This document shows positions 20,454 to 31,640 of a stretch of DNA of 64,000 bases, piece by piece (position 1 is the stretch's first letter; each line of letters opens with the position of its first letter). This DNA comes from Ascaphus truei (lineage: Eukaryota; Chordata; Amphibia; Anura; Ascaphidae). The stretch spans positions 4,229,872 through 4,293,871 of the forward strand of contig CM071570.1 of the NCBI GenBank assembly GCA_036426205.1, written 5' to 3'. A model generated the notes under the pieces. That model ran no database searches. It worked only from the letters and a program-made list of their open reading frames with translations, and had not been told where the DNA came from. The position numbers were made by a program, and so were the translations under genes.

Positions 20454-20741
20454 GGCTGGAAGTGAGGACTGGCTTTTATAACATAGCCGAGATACCATGT
20501 GTGATGGGTGCAATCGATTGCACCCATGTTGCCTTGATCCTGCCTAGTCAGAGTGAGCATGCTTACCGCAACCGTAAGCACTACCATTGCCTGAATGTAC
20601 AGGTGGTATGCGATGCCACGATGAAGATTATGCATGTGGTAGCCAAATTCCCTGGTTCCAGTCACGATTCCTCTATCCTGAGGAACTCATCAGTCTTCCA
20701 TGCTTTCGAAGAAGGCTAGTTTGGACCTGGTTGGCTGCTGG
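20439..20741 (+). pseudogene. Harbinger transposase, first catalytic segment
   Basis: Encodes TGFYNIAEIPCVMGAIDCTH, holding the first catalytic aspartate, then RNRKHYHCLNVQVVCDATMK and VVAKFPGSSHDSSILRNSSV. A TAG at 20717 interrupts the frame just before FGPGWLLG and the donor GTGAGT at 20742. The following intron is short (20742-20850), and splicing to 20851 keeps phase, producing WLLGDSGYG. Confidence 0.85.
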
Positions 20742-20850
20742 GTGAGTACATATTAGGATGTGTTAACAAACAACAATTTTTTTAAGTTTTCATATGTAAT
20801 GTACGAATGTAATTTCAATTTGAATACTTTTTTTGCACGATAGATTATAG

Positions 20851-21245
20851 GTGACTCAGGATACGGAATTAGGCCGTGGCTGTTGACTCCGGTGGCAAAC
20901 CCTTAATGTGAAGTAGAGGAGAGGTATAATGTGGCACATATTTCGACACGATCCATCATAGAGAGGACATTTGGGCTGCTCAAAACACGATTTCGTTGCT
21001 TAGATAGAACTGGTGGGGCACTTCAATATAAGCCTGCTAAAGTGTCAGATATTATCATTGCATGTTGCATTTTACACAATCTGGCACTCAGCAATAATGT
21101 CGAACTTGACATAAGTCAGGCCTTGGAGGAGGAGCATCCCGTTACTTTACCAGCTGACACTGAGCACACAGACAGTGCTGTTGAGACACGAAGGAATGTC
21201 ATCCACACATATTTTGAATGTAAGCAAAAACCTAGATATTCATAG
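20851..21245 (+). pseudogene. Harbinger transposase, last exon
   Basis: After acceptor TTATAG the frame gives GDSGYGIRPWLLTPVANP (second catalytic aspartate), then a TAA at 20904, then SIIERTFGLLKTRFRCLDR with the catalytic glutamate, and IIIACCILHNLAL near the C-terminus. All three catalytic residues can be seen, but two in-frame stops and the upstream insertion make it inactive. A near copy with extra frameshifts is at 23858-24258 in the duplicated block. Confidence 0.85.
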
Positions 21246-22426
21246 TACTACATAGATGGATTCGTTCCTTGTTTTGACAAATACATGTGTCCAAATAACC
21301 TACTGTACTCTTAGGAAACAGATGAATATTACTAGACCACCATATTTGTTCTCTGCTGTGTGGACAATTTAATGTGGCACCGGTATGTCATTCATCAACA
21401 GGTTGGATTATACTTATTTACCGTAAAAGGTGTTGTGTGTCCGTGTATAAAAAAGGTGTCGTACATTTAAATTTTATGCTCATTTTGGTATTGTTCATGC
21501 ATACACAATAATTGTAGTATGTCGAGATTCAATAGCTAATGCAATATTGAAACAGACTTTTTTTAGTTGGTAGTGTGACATGTATGTCACAATGATGTGC
21601 ACACTATTGTGTATTGAAAATTATATTCTTCATATTTTATATTTGCTTACATATCACATTCAAAAGTTTCATAAATGTGTGTTGTTTACCTTAATGAACA
21701 TGTCATGAAAATGATTTGTAAACCTTCATGTTTCATTTGTGAAGGAATATCACTCCATTGACCGTTCATGTTATGTATTTCAATTTACATATTTCTGAAG
21801 ATGTGCCAACATCGATACAGGTATAGTGACATGATGTTTAAAGAAGACGACATTATAAATATGTATGTTAGTTTTTATTTTGTTTGTGTCTTCTTTACGT
21901 TAACAGAATATGTATACGAGTTTTTATGTAGCATTTACATTGTTTGACAAGTCACACGTGAGAATATTATTTTTTAGTACTTATTTGTTTGCATAGTAAT
22001 ATTGTGGTTAGCATATATCACATTCCAATACTTATAATGTTAGTCTAAAATTTTAATGAATGAATATAAGATCTAACTTAAGTGCAAAGATACATGATTA
22101 TGATGTAGAAGTGCATACTAAATATTTTAACATTAGAATAACATTCTATAGTGATTGGTAATCTGCGCATCAATCAGTGAAAGCTTTCTTATATATTTTT
22201 AAAAATAGTTGTTCGCTAGTCGTCTGAATTATCTAATACAACGATTTCCCATCTGACATCATACATTGGTCCCATGTATTTTTCATCGACATCTGTGAAA
22301 TATACCAAACACATGTTGTTCAAAAAAGCCGCATTTACTGTATATAAGTTTCAACATTACAACGCTTCACACAAATCTATATGATAGTGGTTTTTGTACC
22401 TTAAGTTATGTATATGTTTATATATA
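21246..22426. other. AT-rich 3' flank of transposase
   Basis: No gene seen. Probably the 3' part of the decayed Harbinger element. The last 66 bases (22361-22426) reappear after the last ERV LTR at 40748. Confidence 0.45.
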
Positions 22427-23019
22427 TGACAAAGTTGAGACATTAGGGGGTCTGGCATAACAACATAACAGCATTTAGGATGAAGCCATTTTGTGTGAAT
22501 ATTTCAATCAGCCATCTTGTCTTGTCTCTGTGAGTCTTAATTTCTGTGTTTCATTTCTGTATAAACAAATGTGTAAAGCAGAGAATGGAATTTTTTCGCT
22601 CCTAGTTAAATTTATTGACTCTTCCTCATCCAATCAGCTTCAAATTAAAAGAGTAAACAGGGTAAAAGTTATGAGAACCATGAGATAAGCTTAGATTCTT
22701 GCAGTAGAACCAATTCTCACAAAATATTGCCAGGTGACAGAATAGGCACATCCCATTTAACCCAGAATTGTTTTTAGCTGACAGTAGTTATCCAATATTG
22801 TTATGTATTACAAAATGAGGTTAAATTAATGACGCACAAGCCCCCATTGAGGGAGACACTTTTTAGGATTTAGGGTATAAATATATGGCATACCCATGTT
22901 TATTGTTTAGAGAGCTTTTTGTTTGAAGCTGTCTCCGTTGTGCACTTGACTTGAATAAATTCACGTGTTATTCTGTTTCAAAATACCCTCAGACTGTGTT
23001 TTTTATTTACCTTTTCACA
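22427..23019 (+). mobile_element. ERV LTR, first copy
   Basis: 593 bp beginning TGACAAAG and ending TTTTCACA, followed within two bases by a primer-binding site (TGGCGC...AATAGGG here; the cleaner copy at 35179 reads TGGCGCCCGAATAGGGACT), the type complementary to a lysine tRNA. A GTATAAATATATGG TATA box lies at 22873-22886 and AATAAA at 22954. It lacks the duplicated ATTGTTATGTATTACAAAATG segment found in the later LTR pair. Confidence 0.85.
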
Positions 23020-23784
23020 GATGGCGCATTCGCAATAGGGACTCATATCATCGGAATCGAGCACCCGGATGAATCACTCCTCCATCACTCAACACCTGAG
23101 CGCTCATATGAATCAAGGTAAGGCTACCTGCATTGCATTTTTTAGACAAACACCTGATTAAATTGTTTTGAGTGGTGCTGGAGCTGATTTTGGAACGGTG
23201 TCTTATCTATGTGTGACGAGTAAGAATCCCTAGCAGTTTTACATGAATTTATATTCTCTGTTCCTGTATTCATTTTAAAGTGTAAAGTTTGTTAAGAGTT
23301 TTTTAGGGGCTAAGGTGAAGTCCCGTTAAAAGTTTGGGGTGTTTTAGTGATGAAGGTGAGTGTTTTGTGCTTAAAGGGATTGTTTTCAGACCGTCCTGGG
23401 TTGTGATAAATATTTTTGTTGTCTGAGCGGACGGGTCCCTGATTGTACATTTGCTCTGTTTTTGTCATTTACATACCAAGTGAGTACATGGATATCTGGT
23501 TAGAAGGTCTTATCTGTATCCATGTTATAAAGTATAAGGTTTATCAGGACTGGTTGGACCCACTGAAGTGATTCAAGTTTTTCTTTGGTATAGTTATGGT
23601 GAGAAAATGTGATTGGGGAACAGTCTTGTGACAGGTCCTTTTTGCATATTTACACTATTCAGAACAATAACATGCCAAAAGAGTTGTACGTAATCAGCTT
23701 GCATTGATTATTGTAACGCTAAATTGTACGGTCAATTACCAGTTGATTGCTGTAGCCGAAGTATTGTACAGGTCAATAAATTTG

Positions 23785-26700
23785 AACAATTTTTTAAGTT
23801 TTCATATGTAATGTACGAATGTAATTTCAATTTGAATACTTTTTTTGCACGATAGATTATAGGTGACTCAGGATACGGAATTAGGCCGTGGCTGTTGACT
23901 CCGGTGGCAAACCCTTAATGTGAAGTAGAGAGAGGTATAATGTGGCACATATTTCGACCACGATCCATCATAGAGAGGACATTTGGGCTGCTCAAACACG
24001 ATTTCGTTGCTTAGATAGAACTGGTGGGCACTTCAATATAAGCCTGCTAAAGTGTCAGATATTATCATTGCATGTTGCATTTTACACAATCTGGCACTCA
24101 GCAATAATGTCGAACTTGACATAAGTCAGGCCTTGGAGGAGGAGCATCCCGTTACTTTACCAGCTGACACTGAGCACACAGCACAGACTGCTGTTGAGAA
24201 CCGAAGGAATGTCATCCACACATATTTTGAATGTAAGCAAAAACCTAGATATTCATAGTACTACATAGATGGATTCGTTCCTTGTTTTGACAAATACATG
24301 TGTCCAAATAACCTACTGTACTCTTAGGACCAGATGAATATTACTAGACCACCATATTTGTTCTCTGCTGTGTGGACAATTTAATGTGGCACAACCGGTA
24401 TGTCATTCATCAACAGGTGGATTATACTTATTTACCGTAAAAGGTGTTGTGTGTCCGTGTATAAAAAGGTGTCGTACTTTAAATTTTATGCTCATTTTGG
24501 TATTGTTCATGCATACCACAATATTGTAGTATGTCGAGATTCAATAGCTAATGCAATATTGAAAAACGAACTTTTTTAGTTGGTAGTGTGACATGTTGTC
24601 ACAATGATGTGCACACTATTGTGTATTGAAAATTATATTCTTCATATTTTATATTTGCTTACATATCACATTCAAAAGTTTCATAAATGTGTGTTGTTTA
24701 CCTTAATGAACATGTCATGAAAATGATTGTAAACCTTCATGTTTCATTTGTGAAGGAATATCACTCCATTGACCGTTCATGTTATGTATTTCAATTTACA
24801 TATTTCTGAAGATGTGCCAACATCGATACAGGTATATAAGGATAATGTATGAAACAAAAGTAGCTGTAATAGATAATAGACAGTAAGAGGATACTGAGAT
24901 CTATTCTTACAATATGTAATGATATAGTCTATTTTGAATATTTGTGTAGAAAAAAAAAATATGTATTTAACGATAGAAATCTGCAAAATGTACTAGATAA
25001 TTCTTCAATGAGCTATTTATAGTATTTATTATTTGTTTGGCTTTACTTAGACAGTATGTATACAGTTTTATGTAGCATTACATTGTTGACAAGTCACACT
25101 AGAATATTATTTTTTAGTACTTATGTTTTGCATATAATATTGTGGTTAGCAATATATCACATTCCAATACTTATATTTAGTCTAAATTTAATGAATGAAT
25201 ATAAGATCTAACTTAAGTGCAAATACTGATTATTGTAGAAGGCTACTAATATTTTAACATTAGAATAACATTCTATGTGATTGTAATCTGCGCATCAATC
25301 AGTGAAAGCTTTCTTATATATTTTTTAAAATAGTTGTTCGCTAGTCGTCTGAATTATCTAATACAACGATTTCCCACTGACTCTATACATTGGTCCCATG
25401 TATTTTTCACGACATCTGTGAAATATACCAAAACACATGTTGTTCAAAAAAGCCGCATTTACTGTATATAAGTTTCAACATTACAACGCTTCACACCAAA
25501 TCTATATGATAGTGGTTTTGTACCTTAAGTTATGTATATGTTTATATATGACAAAGTTGAGACATTAGGGGGTCTGGCATAACAACATAACAGCATTTAG
25601 GATGAAGCCATTTTGTGTGAATATTTCAATCAGCCATCTTGTCTTGTCTCTGTGAGTCTTAATTTCTGTGTTTCATTTCTGTATAAACAAATGTGTAAAG
25701 CAGAGAATGGAATTTTTTCGCTCCTAGTTAAATTTATTGACTCTTCCTCATCCAATCAGCTTCAAATTAAAAGAGTAAACAGGGTAAAAGTTATGAGAAC
25801 CATGAATAAGCTTAGATTCTTGCAGTAGAACCAATTCTCACAAAATATTGCCAGGTGACAGAATAGGCACATCCCATTTAACCCCAGAATTGTTTTTAGC
25901 TGACAGGTAGTTATCCAATATTGTTATGTATTACAAAATGAGGTAATATTAATGACGCACAAGCCCCCATTGAGGGAGGACACTTTTTAGGATTGGGTAT
26001 AAATATATGGCATACCATGTTTTATAATTTGTTTAGAGAGCTTTTGTTTTGAAGCTGTCTCCGTTGTGCACTTGACTTGAATAAATTCACGTGTTATTCT
26101 GTTTCAAAATACCCTCAGACTGTGTTTTTTATTTACGCTTTTCACAGATGGCGCATTCCGAAATAGGGACTCAATATCATCGGAATCGAGCACCCGGATG
26201 AATCACTCCTCCATCACTCAAACCTGAGCGCTCATATGAATCAAGGTAAGGCTACCTGCATTGCATTTTTTAGACAAACAGCCTGATTAAATTGTTTTGA
26301 GTGGTGCGTGGAGCTGATTTTTGAACGGTGTCTTATCTGATGCGACGAGTAAGAATCCCTAGCAGTTTCACATGAATTTATTATTCTCTGTTCCTGTATT
26401 CATTTTAAAGTGTAAGAGTTGTTAAGAGTTGTTAGGGGCTAAGGTGAGAGTCCCGTTAAAAGTTTTGGTGTTTTAGTGATGAAGGTGAGTGTTTTTGTGC
26501 TTAAAGGGATTGTTTTCAGACCGTCCTGGATTGTGATAAATATTTTTGTTGTCTGAGCAGGACGGGTCCCTGATTGTACATTTGCTCTATTTTGTCATTT
26601 ACATACCAAGTGAGTTCATGGATATCTGGTTAGAAGGTCTTATCTGTATCCATGTTATAAAAGTATAAGGTTTATCAGGACTGGGTTGGACCCACTGAAG

Positions 26701-26900
26701 TGATTCAAGTTTTTCTTTGGTATAGTTATGGTGAGAAAATGTGATTGGGGAACAGTCTTGTGACAGGTCCTTTTTGCATATTTACACTATTCAGAACAAT
26801 AACATGCCAAAAGAGTTGTACGTAATCAGCTTGCATTGATTATTGTAACGCTAAATTGTACAGGTCAATTAACAGTTGATTGCTGTAGCCGAAGTATTGT
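23785..26900 (+). repeat. Large direct duplication, unit 2
   Basis: Second copy of 20777-23784: transposase exon at 23858-24258 (now frameshifted at 23957, 23995 and 24028), LTR at 25549-26146, ERV leader after. The join near 23785 occurs inside unrelated sequence without a recognisable target duplication, favouring an assembly or haplotype origin. Confidence 0.75.
25549..26146 (+). mobile_element. ERV LTR, second copy (5' LTR of provirus A)
   Basis: 598 bp, same ends as 22427-23019. The primer-binding site follows at 26149. It is continuous with the longest internal region of the ERV (26147-31590). Confidence 0.85.
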
Positions 26901-27486
26901 ACAGGTCAATTAAATTTGATTTCTGTAACCGAAGAAGTATTGTACAGGTCAATTAAATTTGATTTCTGTAACAGGGGAATAATGGGAAACCAAAAATTCT
27001 CACAGGATTGTGTGTCTGCAGACGAAAATAATAAAGAATGAATACAGAGAACGAAAAGAGACAATATATTTTGTTGGCCAGTGAATGGCACTGTTTGTAC
27101 TATTATCAACAAATTGCGCAGATGTTTAAATGAAAGAGGGGTCTTTTTCTGTGGGATTGATAAGCTCAGGGAGCGCCGTCTCGTGTGTTTTTGAATCCCA
27201 CAGGGAAACATACCTTACGTTAATATGGGTCAAAAGAATTATGTTGAGGGACAGAAGGGTCCCGCTGCATTTATTTTACCATTGCCAGGACAGAAGTTAA
27301 TATAATAACAAGTAAAATAAAGAAAGTGAATAGGAAAGAAATAGCAAGTGAATTTGCCGATAGATAATTAAGGCATATGTGTTGTTGAGGAAGTAGATAT
27401 TGAGGGTTATTTTTATGACAGGTTTATATGCAGAAATTGGGATATAATTAGAGACTGTGTGTATATTGTTTGGGAGGGACATAAAG

Positions 27487-27528
27487 TGTTATAAGTGTAA
27501 AAAGGTAGGACATGTTGCCAGTAATTGC
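27487..27528 (+). pseudogene. Retroviral nucleocapsid zinc knuckle remnant
   Basis: CYKCKKVGHVASNC fits the CCHC pattern C-x2-C-x4-H-x4-C that packages retroviral RNA. The surrounding frame closes shortly on both sides, so only this scrap of gag is left. Damaged copies lie near 32821 and 36482. Confidence 0.8.
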
Positions 27529-27897
27529 AGAGCAGCCCTAAGAGAGAGAGTAGAAGAAAAACAATGGAATTTAAAAGGTTTGTTCGTACTGGCCACACGA
27601 AAAGGTCTTTTGAACCAGAAAATATTCTTTTTCCTTCTGTTCTAATGGCAACAAGAAAGAGAATAAAAGCAGGTTATTTATATGAGAAGCTGATTCGCTG
27701 TGTAGGAGAGAAGTTTGTGTCTATGTTCTTTGTGTGTCTGTATTGTGGTTTCTGTATTGTGTGTAAACCAGTAAAAACATGTCAATTGCATTTCTATAGG
27801 ATTAGGATATGTTGGAGAGATTTTAAGCTTGCAAGTATTGTTTAAATTATATAGGGTGTGTTCATAAGTTGATCTAACCTCAGTTTAGTTAATTGTC

Positions 27898-27992
27898 CCA
27901 TTTTTATTTTTGAGAGGCCATATTTTTATTTTTGAAAGGTCATATTTTTTATTTTTGAGAGGCCATATTTTTATTTTTGAGAGGCCATAAAT
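27898..27992 (+). repeat. Tandem repeat of about 31 bp, four units
   Basis: Units of the form GAGAGGCCATATTTTTATTTTT, with one GAAAGGTCAT variant. Equivalent arrays are at about 33226-33318 and 36882-36975 in the other ERV copies. Confidence 0.75.
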
Positions 27993-28253
27993 TTTTTCGG
28001 TTTTAGTGCTGTGTAGAGATCTCCATTTTTAACTTTGAGCTGAAGTTTCAATCCAGTAATTAATATTTAGAAGACGGAGAAACTGTTTTGTTATCTGTTT
28101 TGCACTTTCAAGGTCTTTTTTGGCGAAACGCCCGGGCTGGCAAATTGCCCAAGTTAAACAAGCTCTGAAATTTTTCTCTGAGTGTCTTTAAAAAATAATA
28201 ACGCTGTCAGTGTGTTCGGCACTGTGCAAAGAGATTATATTACAAGAAATTTA

Positions 28254-28652
28254 CTGCACCGACACACTTTATTCGAGCAAATACCCAGTATGTACCTGGC
28301 AGATACCTGGAATGCGCCGCTCCTCACCTCAGACAAGCCCCGTTGCGTTTGCCTTCCCAGCCTGGGTTCATGCCTGGCTGACGGGCGGCTTATCTGTTAA
28401 ATGATAATGATTAGGATTTAATAGGCTGCAATGCTTCGCGTGTCTACCAGATGGCATAAATTCATGAATTGTAATGCAGTATATATATATATATACTGTG
28501 CAGTATTGCAGCCAGCGGGAATAAAATGCTTCAATCCCTGCCTGGAAAATAACGCAATGCACTCGGGCAGAAAACAATCACAAACCTCAATACACCCGGG
28601 TATACCCGAATTCGTGGGACTAGCCGAGCTCGAATAAAGTGTGTCGCCAGTG
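28254..28652 (+). mobile_element. MITE inserted in ERV (copy of 16258-16649 family)
   Basis: 399 bp between TA (28252-28253 and 28653-28654). The corresponding ERV position in provirus B (about 37231-37236, AAATTTAGTGTG) has no insert and a single TA, proving the borders and the TA target duplication. Confidence 0.88.
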
Positions 28653-29373
28653 TAGTGTGAAGTCCTATACAAAAGCATTGGACTATTATATGAATATGTG
28701 ATGTATTTTATAACTTCTAACCATTTATTTTTTCCATAGGTGTACAATTTTATTATAAGCAGTAGTTATTGTTAAAATATTTGTAGAATGTTTTGCCAAA
28801 GTGGTGCATTTGGAGTCACCTCTCGTTTTTGGATATGTTCTAGGTATAGAGTTAAAGGACAGGTGATACATAGTTACAAATACAGTTACATAAGTGAGCA
28901 GGATATATATTATATGCAAGGCATTTCACATTTTTAGCAGAATAGTTACAATGGAGTGTTTGGGGTGGAGGCCAGACTGGAATTGGCTAGGGGCATTTGT
29001 CTTAGTATAGTAATTGTTTAATTGGGAGTGAACACATTTTTGTCCATGACTTTGGATAGTAGTGTATTGCAGTGTATGACTTTATATATATAGCGTCAAA
29101 AATGTTCTCAGCACTTCATAAAGAATACAGTAGAGGGAATTATGATAGAATAGTAAGTGCAGCAAAATCAGACAATAGGAAAGGAAATCCCTGCCCTTAA
29201 GAGCTTACAATCTAAGGTTTGATGGGAATTTACAGAGATAGCAGGTGAGGGAATAAGTGCTGTAGATAGCAGTGCTTGGCCACAATGGGTGGTAGGAGTG
29301 ACGGTGTGTGGAATAATAGCCATGAGTGCAGGCTATTGGGATGCTTAATTTGTGGGGCAAGTTTTAAGGTTAA

Positions 29374-29660
29374 TTAGTATATTTTGAAAAGGTTGATACC
29401 ATTTGCATCGGAGGAGATGATAGTGAGGCATGAATGAGAGCAAGTGTGTATTGGGAGAAGAGATATTGGTCTGTAGTTTGAGACAGTGTTTTTGTCCCCA
29501 CTTTTGAAGATTGGGACAGCTCTGGTAGTTTTCCAGGTCTTAGGGATATGGCCTGCAGACAGGATAGAGTTGATTATGGAAGCAATTGGTTTGACAATGA
29601 CTGAGGCCCAACGCCTTAGTAACTTAGATTGTAGTACAGTAAAGTCCACATTAGCTGCTT
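29374..29660 (-). pseudogene. LINE reverse transcriptase fragment, antisense in ERV
   Basis: On the minus strand the frame reads ASVIVKPIASIINSILSAG, HIPKTWKTTRAVPIFKSGDK and VSNYRPISLLPI, the fingers and motif-1 region of CR1/L2/Rex-type non-LTR reverse transcriptases. It is about 90 codons and has no flanking LINE sequence I can identify. A noisy second copy is at about 37960-38225 in provirus B, so it entered before the two ERV copies diverged. Confidence 0.75.
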
Positions 29661-29689
29661 AGTTTTAAATATGAGGAGCATTAATAGGA

Positions 29690-30080
29690 GATACCTCTGT
29701 CTATATGCGGATGTTAAGACAGTAGTAAACACATTGATACAAGAATTTGTTCCTAGGTATAAATTATCTCCCTATGAGACACTTATGGGATGACTTATGA
29801 CTATCAGGAGTTCAAAGGAACAAATTAAGGACCATCTATTGGTAATAAAACAATTAATAAGTATTGTATGCCACTAATACATTTTTTGAGTCTCTCTAGG
29901 CATAAGGTATGATAAAAGTGCACCTACACGAGACGGAGTTAAAGGTCAAGTAGTTCCTAAACAAGCATGCTCTTCATCCCAGATGAAAGGGCCCATACTA
30001 ACCACCAATACAGTAATTAAAGTGGCAGAGTTCTTTCCCTGGACCCAAAGTACAGTAAAGCTCGTTACAGCTACACCAAA
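29690..30080 (+). pseudogene. Retroviral integrase C-terminal remnant
   Basis: The frame shows YKLSPYETLMG followed by a stop, then KEQIKDHLLVIK; further on HLHETELKV and a KGPILTTNTVIKV segment that resembles the C-terminal GPY/F-type domain of gammaretroviral integrases. Several stops interrupt it. No upstream catalytic core is present. Confidence 0.6.
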
Positions 30081-30332
30081 GACCAAAGTCACCTAAAGCA
30101 CAGCCGCATCAAGTTAACGTTTTGACGAAACATAAACTTTGACCGTTAACCAACGCGGAAAATAAGATACCAGGCAGAGGCCTGGTCTTATCAGGAATAT
30201 TTCATTTTTTAAAAGACTCAAAACATTCTATTTTTTCAGAGACTCAATATTCCTGATTTCTATCAGAACATTTCATTTTTCAGAGACTCAATATTTTTAT
30301 TCTTTAGAGTGTGTTTAAGTTAGAAATTTAAG

Positions 30333-30551
30333 GTGCATGTACTATTGAGCCTTGATGGGAGGATTGGTTTCCTGGAAGCGTGGCTTGTGAAAACTCTTGT
30401 ATGTGTTTTGGCAGTACTCATCACTCTCTATGTATGTGTCATATGCAGCAAAACTTTGATCCAGAAGTGTGTTGAACCCCCACCGAGAGGAGGGGGTCAC
30501 CCAGGCACGTGTGTCAGCCACAAGGAAAGGATCATAAGTCAGCCATTTTGA
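30333..30551 (+). pseudogene. Envelope transmembrane segment, first remnant
   Basis: A short frame with a single hydrophobic anchor (LVCVLAVLITLYVCVI) and a basic, cysteine-bearing tail. Its layout parallels the anchor of the second envelope remnant (31200-31300) but the sequence differs clearly, so it seems to be the end of a different envelope gene. No ectodomain precedes it. Confidence 0.45.
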
Positions 30552-30839
30552 CCCATCGCAGACATCGTCTGTTCTGATATTCTGAGTGAATGATGTATAT
30601 AATGCATTCAGGGGTGAGGATCATGCATTTCGCTTCCACAGATACCAAACCCCTTCAATTCTCAGTAATAGCTGAAAATATATGATGATAGAGATAGATG
30701 CCATTTCCTTTATCTAGCAACTGCATATCCAAAGAAAGATTGCTTGCATAAAATAAGGTTTTTAGTATTATGTGTATAATTTCTGTATTTTCCCATTTTT
30801 TAAGGGAACCTCTTTAAAGGGTGTATCACACACTAGGAA

Positions 30840-31552
30840 CAAGAATCAATTTATGGGTCAAGTGTCTCCACCAACCAATGAAACCTGTGTAAAAATGTAT
30901 GTTCAGTCAGATAACAATTTACAGGAAGGATGTGGCCTTAATTTTGCAGTTTTTAATTTCATCATTAAACCAAGAACAGGTTCAGATCAGGCTTATGGCC
31001 TTACAAAACAGAATGGTTTTAGATTACATTTTAGCATCAAAAGGAGGTGTATGTGCCCTAATTAAAGAACAATGTTGTGTTTTCATCCAAGATCAGAGTG
31101 GCAAGGTACAACATGAGTTAGATAAGATAGGAGAAATTCAAGAAAGATTTAGGAAGGAAGGTGACACAGACTGGGACCCTTTGGGGCTGACTGGATTGGT
31201 AGGATCACTAGGAGCGATTTTTTTCAATGCGGTAATGTGTGTGATTGTGATACTCATTGTCATCTATGTTTGTGTTACGTTTGTCAAAGGCATGATCCAC
31301 AAATATGCAACCCCCTCTTCAGACATAATGCCTTTGTTTGCAGAACCAATCTACAGCAGTCCCTTGAAGAAAGAAGATGCCAAGTACAATGTTCTAACTC
31401 TGGACAAGAATTTGGCTGTAACGCCATACGAGACTATGACTACATTTGGCAGGCACCCTCGTGTACTGTCCTACACCCTCAAGCAGCATTATGAAATGAT
31501 GGAGCACCCTTGTGCCTCCCAACGTGTTTCTGGACTAAAATCATACCAATAA
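30840..31552 (+). pseudogene. Retroviral envelope transmembrane subunit remnant
   Basis: Part of the envelope membrane-fusion subunit. It shows the class I covalent-type motif CALIKEQCC (C-x6-CC, 31052-31078), just after a heptad-rich ALQNRMVLDYIL stretch, then a membrane anchor around MCVIVILIVIYVCV, and a cytoplasmic tail. The frame changes near 30950, where the reading shifts from the frame of 30772-31065 to that of 30899-31552. No surface subunit and no signal peptide are seen. It is a non-functional fragment. A second copy with more frame breaks is at 39420-40080. Confidence 0.75.
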
Positions 31553-31590
31553 TTCTCAAAAACAATGTTTTAAAGAATCAGAGGAGGGAC

Positions 31591-31640
31591 TGACAAAGTT
31601 GAGACATTAGGGGGTCTGGCATAACAACATAACAGCACAT
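31591..31640 (+). mobile_element. Truncated 3' LTR of provirus A
   Basis: Only the first 45-50 bases of the LTR (TGACAAAG to AACAGCA) are present. The sequence then jumps to the ERV leader (ACAAACAGCCTGATT). Both sides share a GCATTT-like motif, so the join could be a microhomology deletion or a misassembly. Confidence 0.7.

Larger units (their letters stand above)
20777..23784 (+). repeat. Large direct duplication, unit 1
   Basis: Contains the last transposase exon, its 3' flank, an ERV LTR and about 760 bp of ERV leader. The whole block is repeated at 23785-26900. Differences are mainly one-base length changes, many in homopolymers, plus a 24.83-25.0 kb tract that differs more strongly. 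Confidence 0.8.
26147..31590 (+). mobile_element. Endogenous retrovirus internal region, provirus A (defective)
   Basis: 5.4 kb between the LTR at 25549-26146 and the stub LTR at 31591. In order: leader, a myristoylation-type gag start at 26982 (M-G-N-Q) soon closed by a stop, a nucleocapsid zinc knuckle at 27487-27528, AT-rich tandem repeats, a MITE, an antisense LINE scrap, the end of integrase (about 29700-30080), and two envelope C-terminal segments. Protease and reverse transcriptase are absent, so it cannot replicate. The integrase end and the envelope covalent-type cysteine motif point to a gamma- or epsilonretrovirus-like (class I) lineage. A polypurine run (AGAGGAGGGAC) precedes the 3' LTR. 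Confidence 0.75.

Noticed and set aside
23942..24258. Separate second transposase gene
   Set aside because: It shares both stop codons and flanks with 20851-21245 and adds only one-base indels, so it is a duplicate, probably artefactual, of the same exon.
27890..27995. Possible CRISPR-like array (regular about 31-bp repeats)
   Set aside because: Repeats are contiguous without unique spacers, AT-rich, and lie inside a retroviral element in vertebrate DNA.
28182..28747. Several 60-110 codon frames on both strands
   Set aside because: They lie across the MITE at 28254-28652 and recur at 16258-16649 with no conserved protein.
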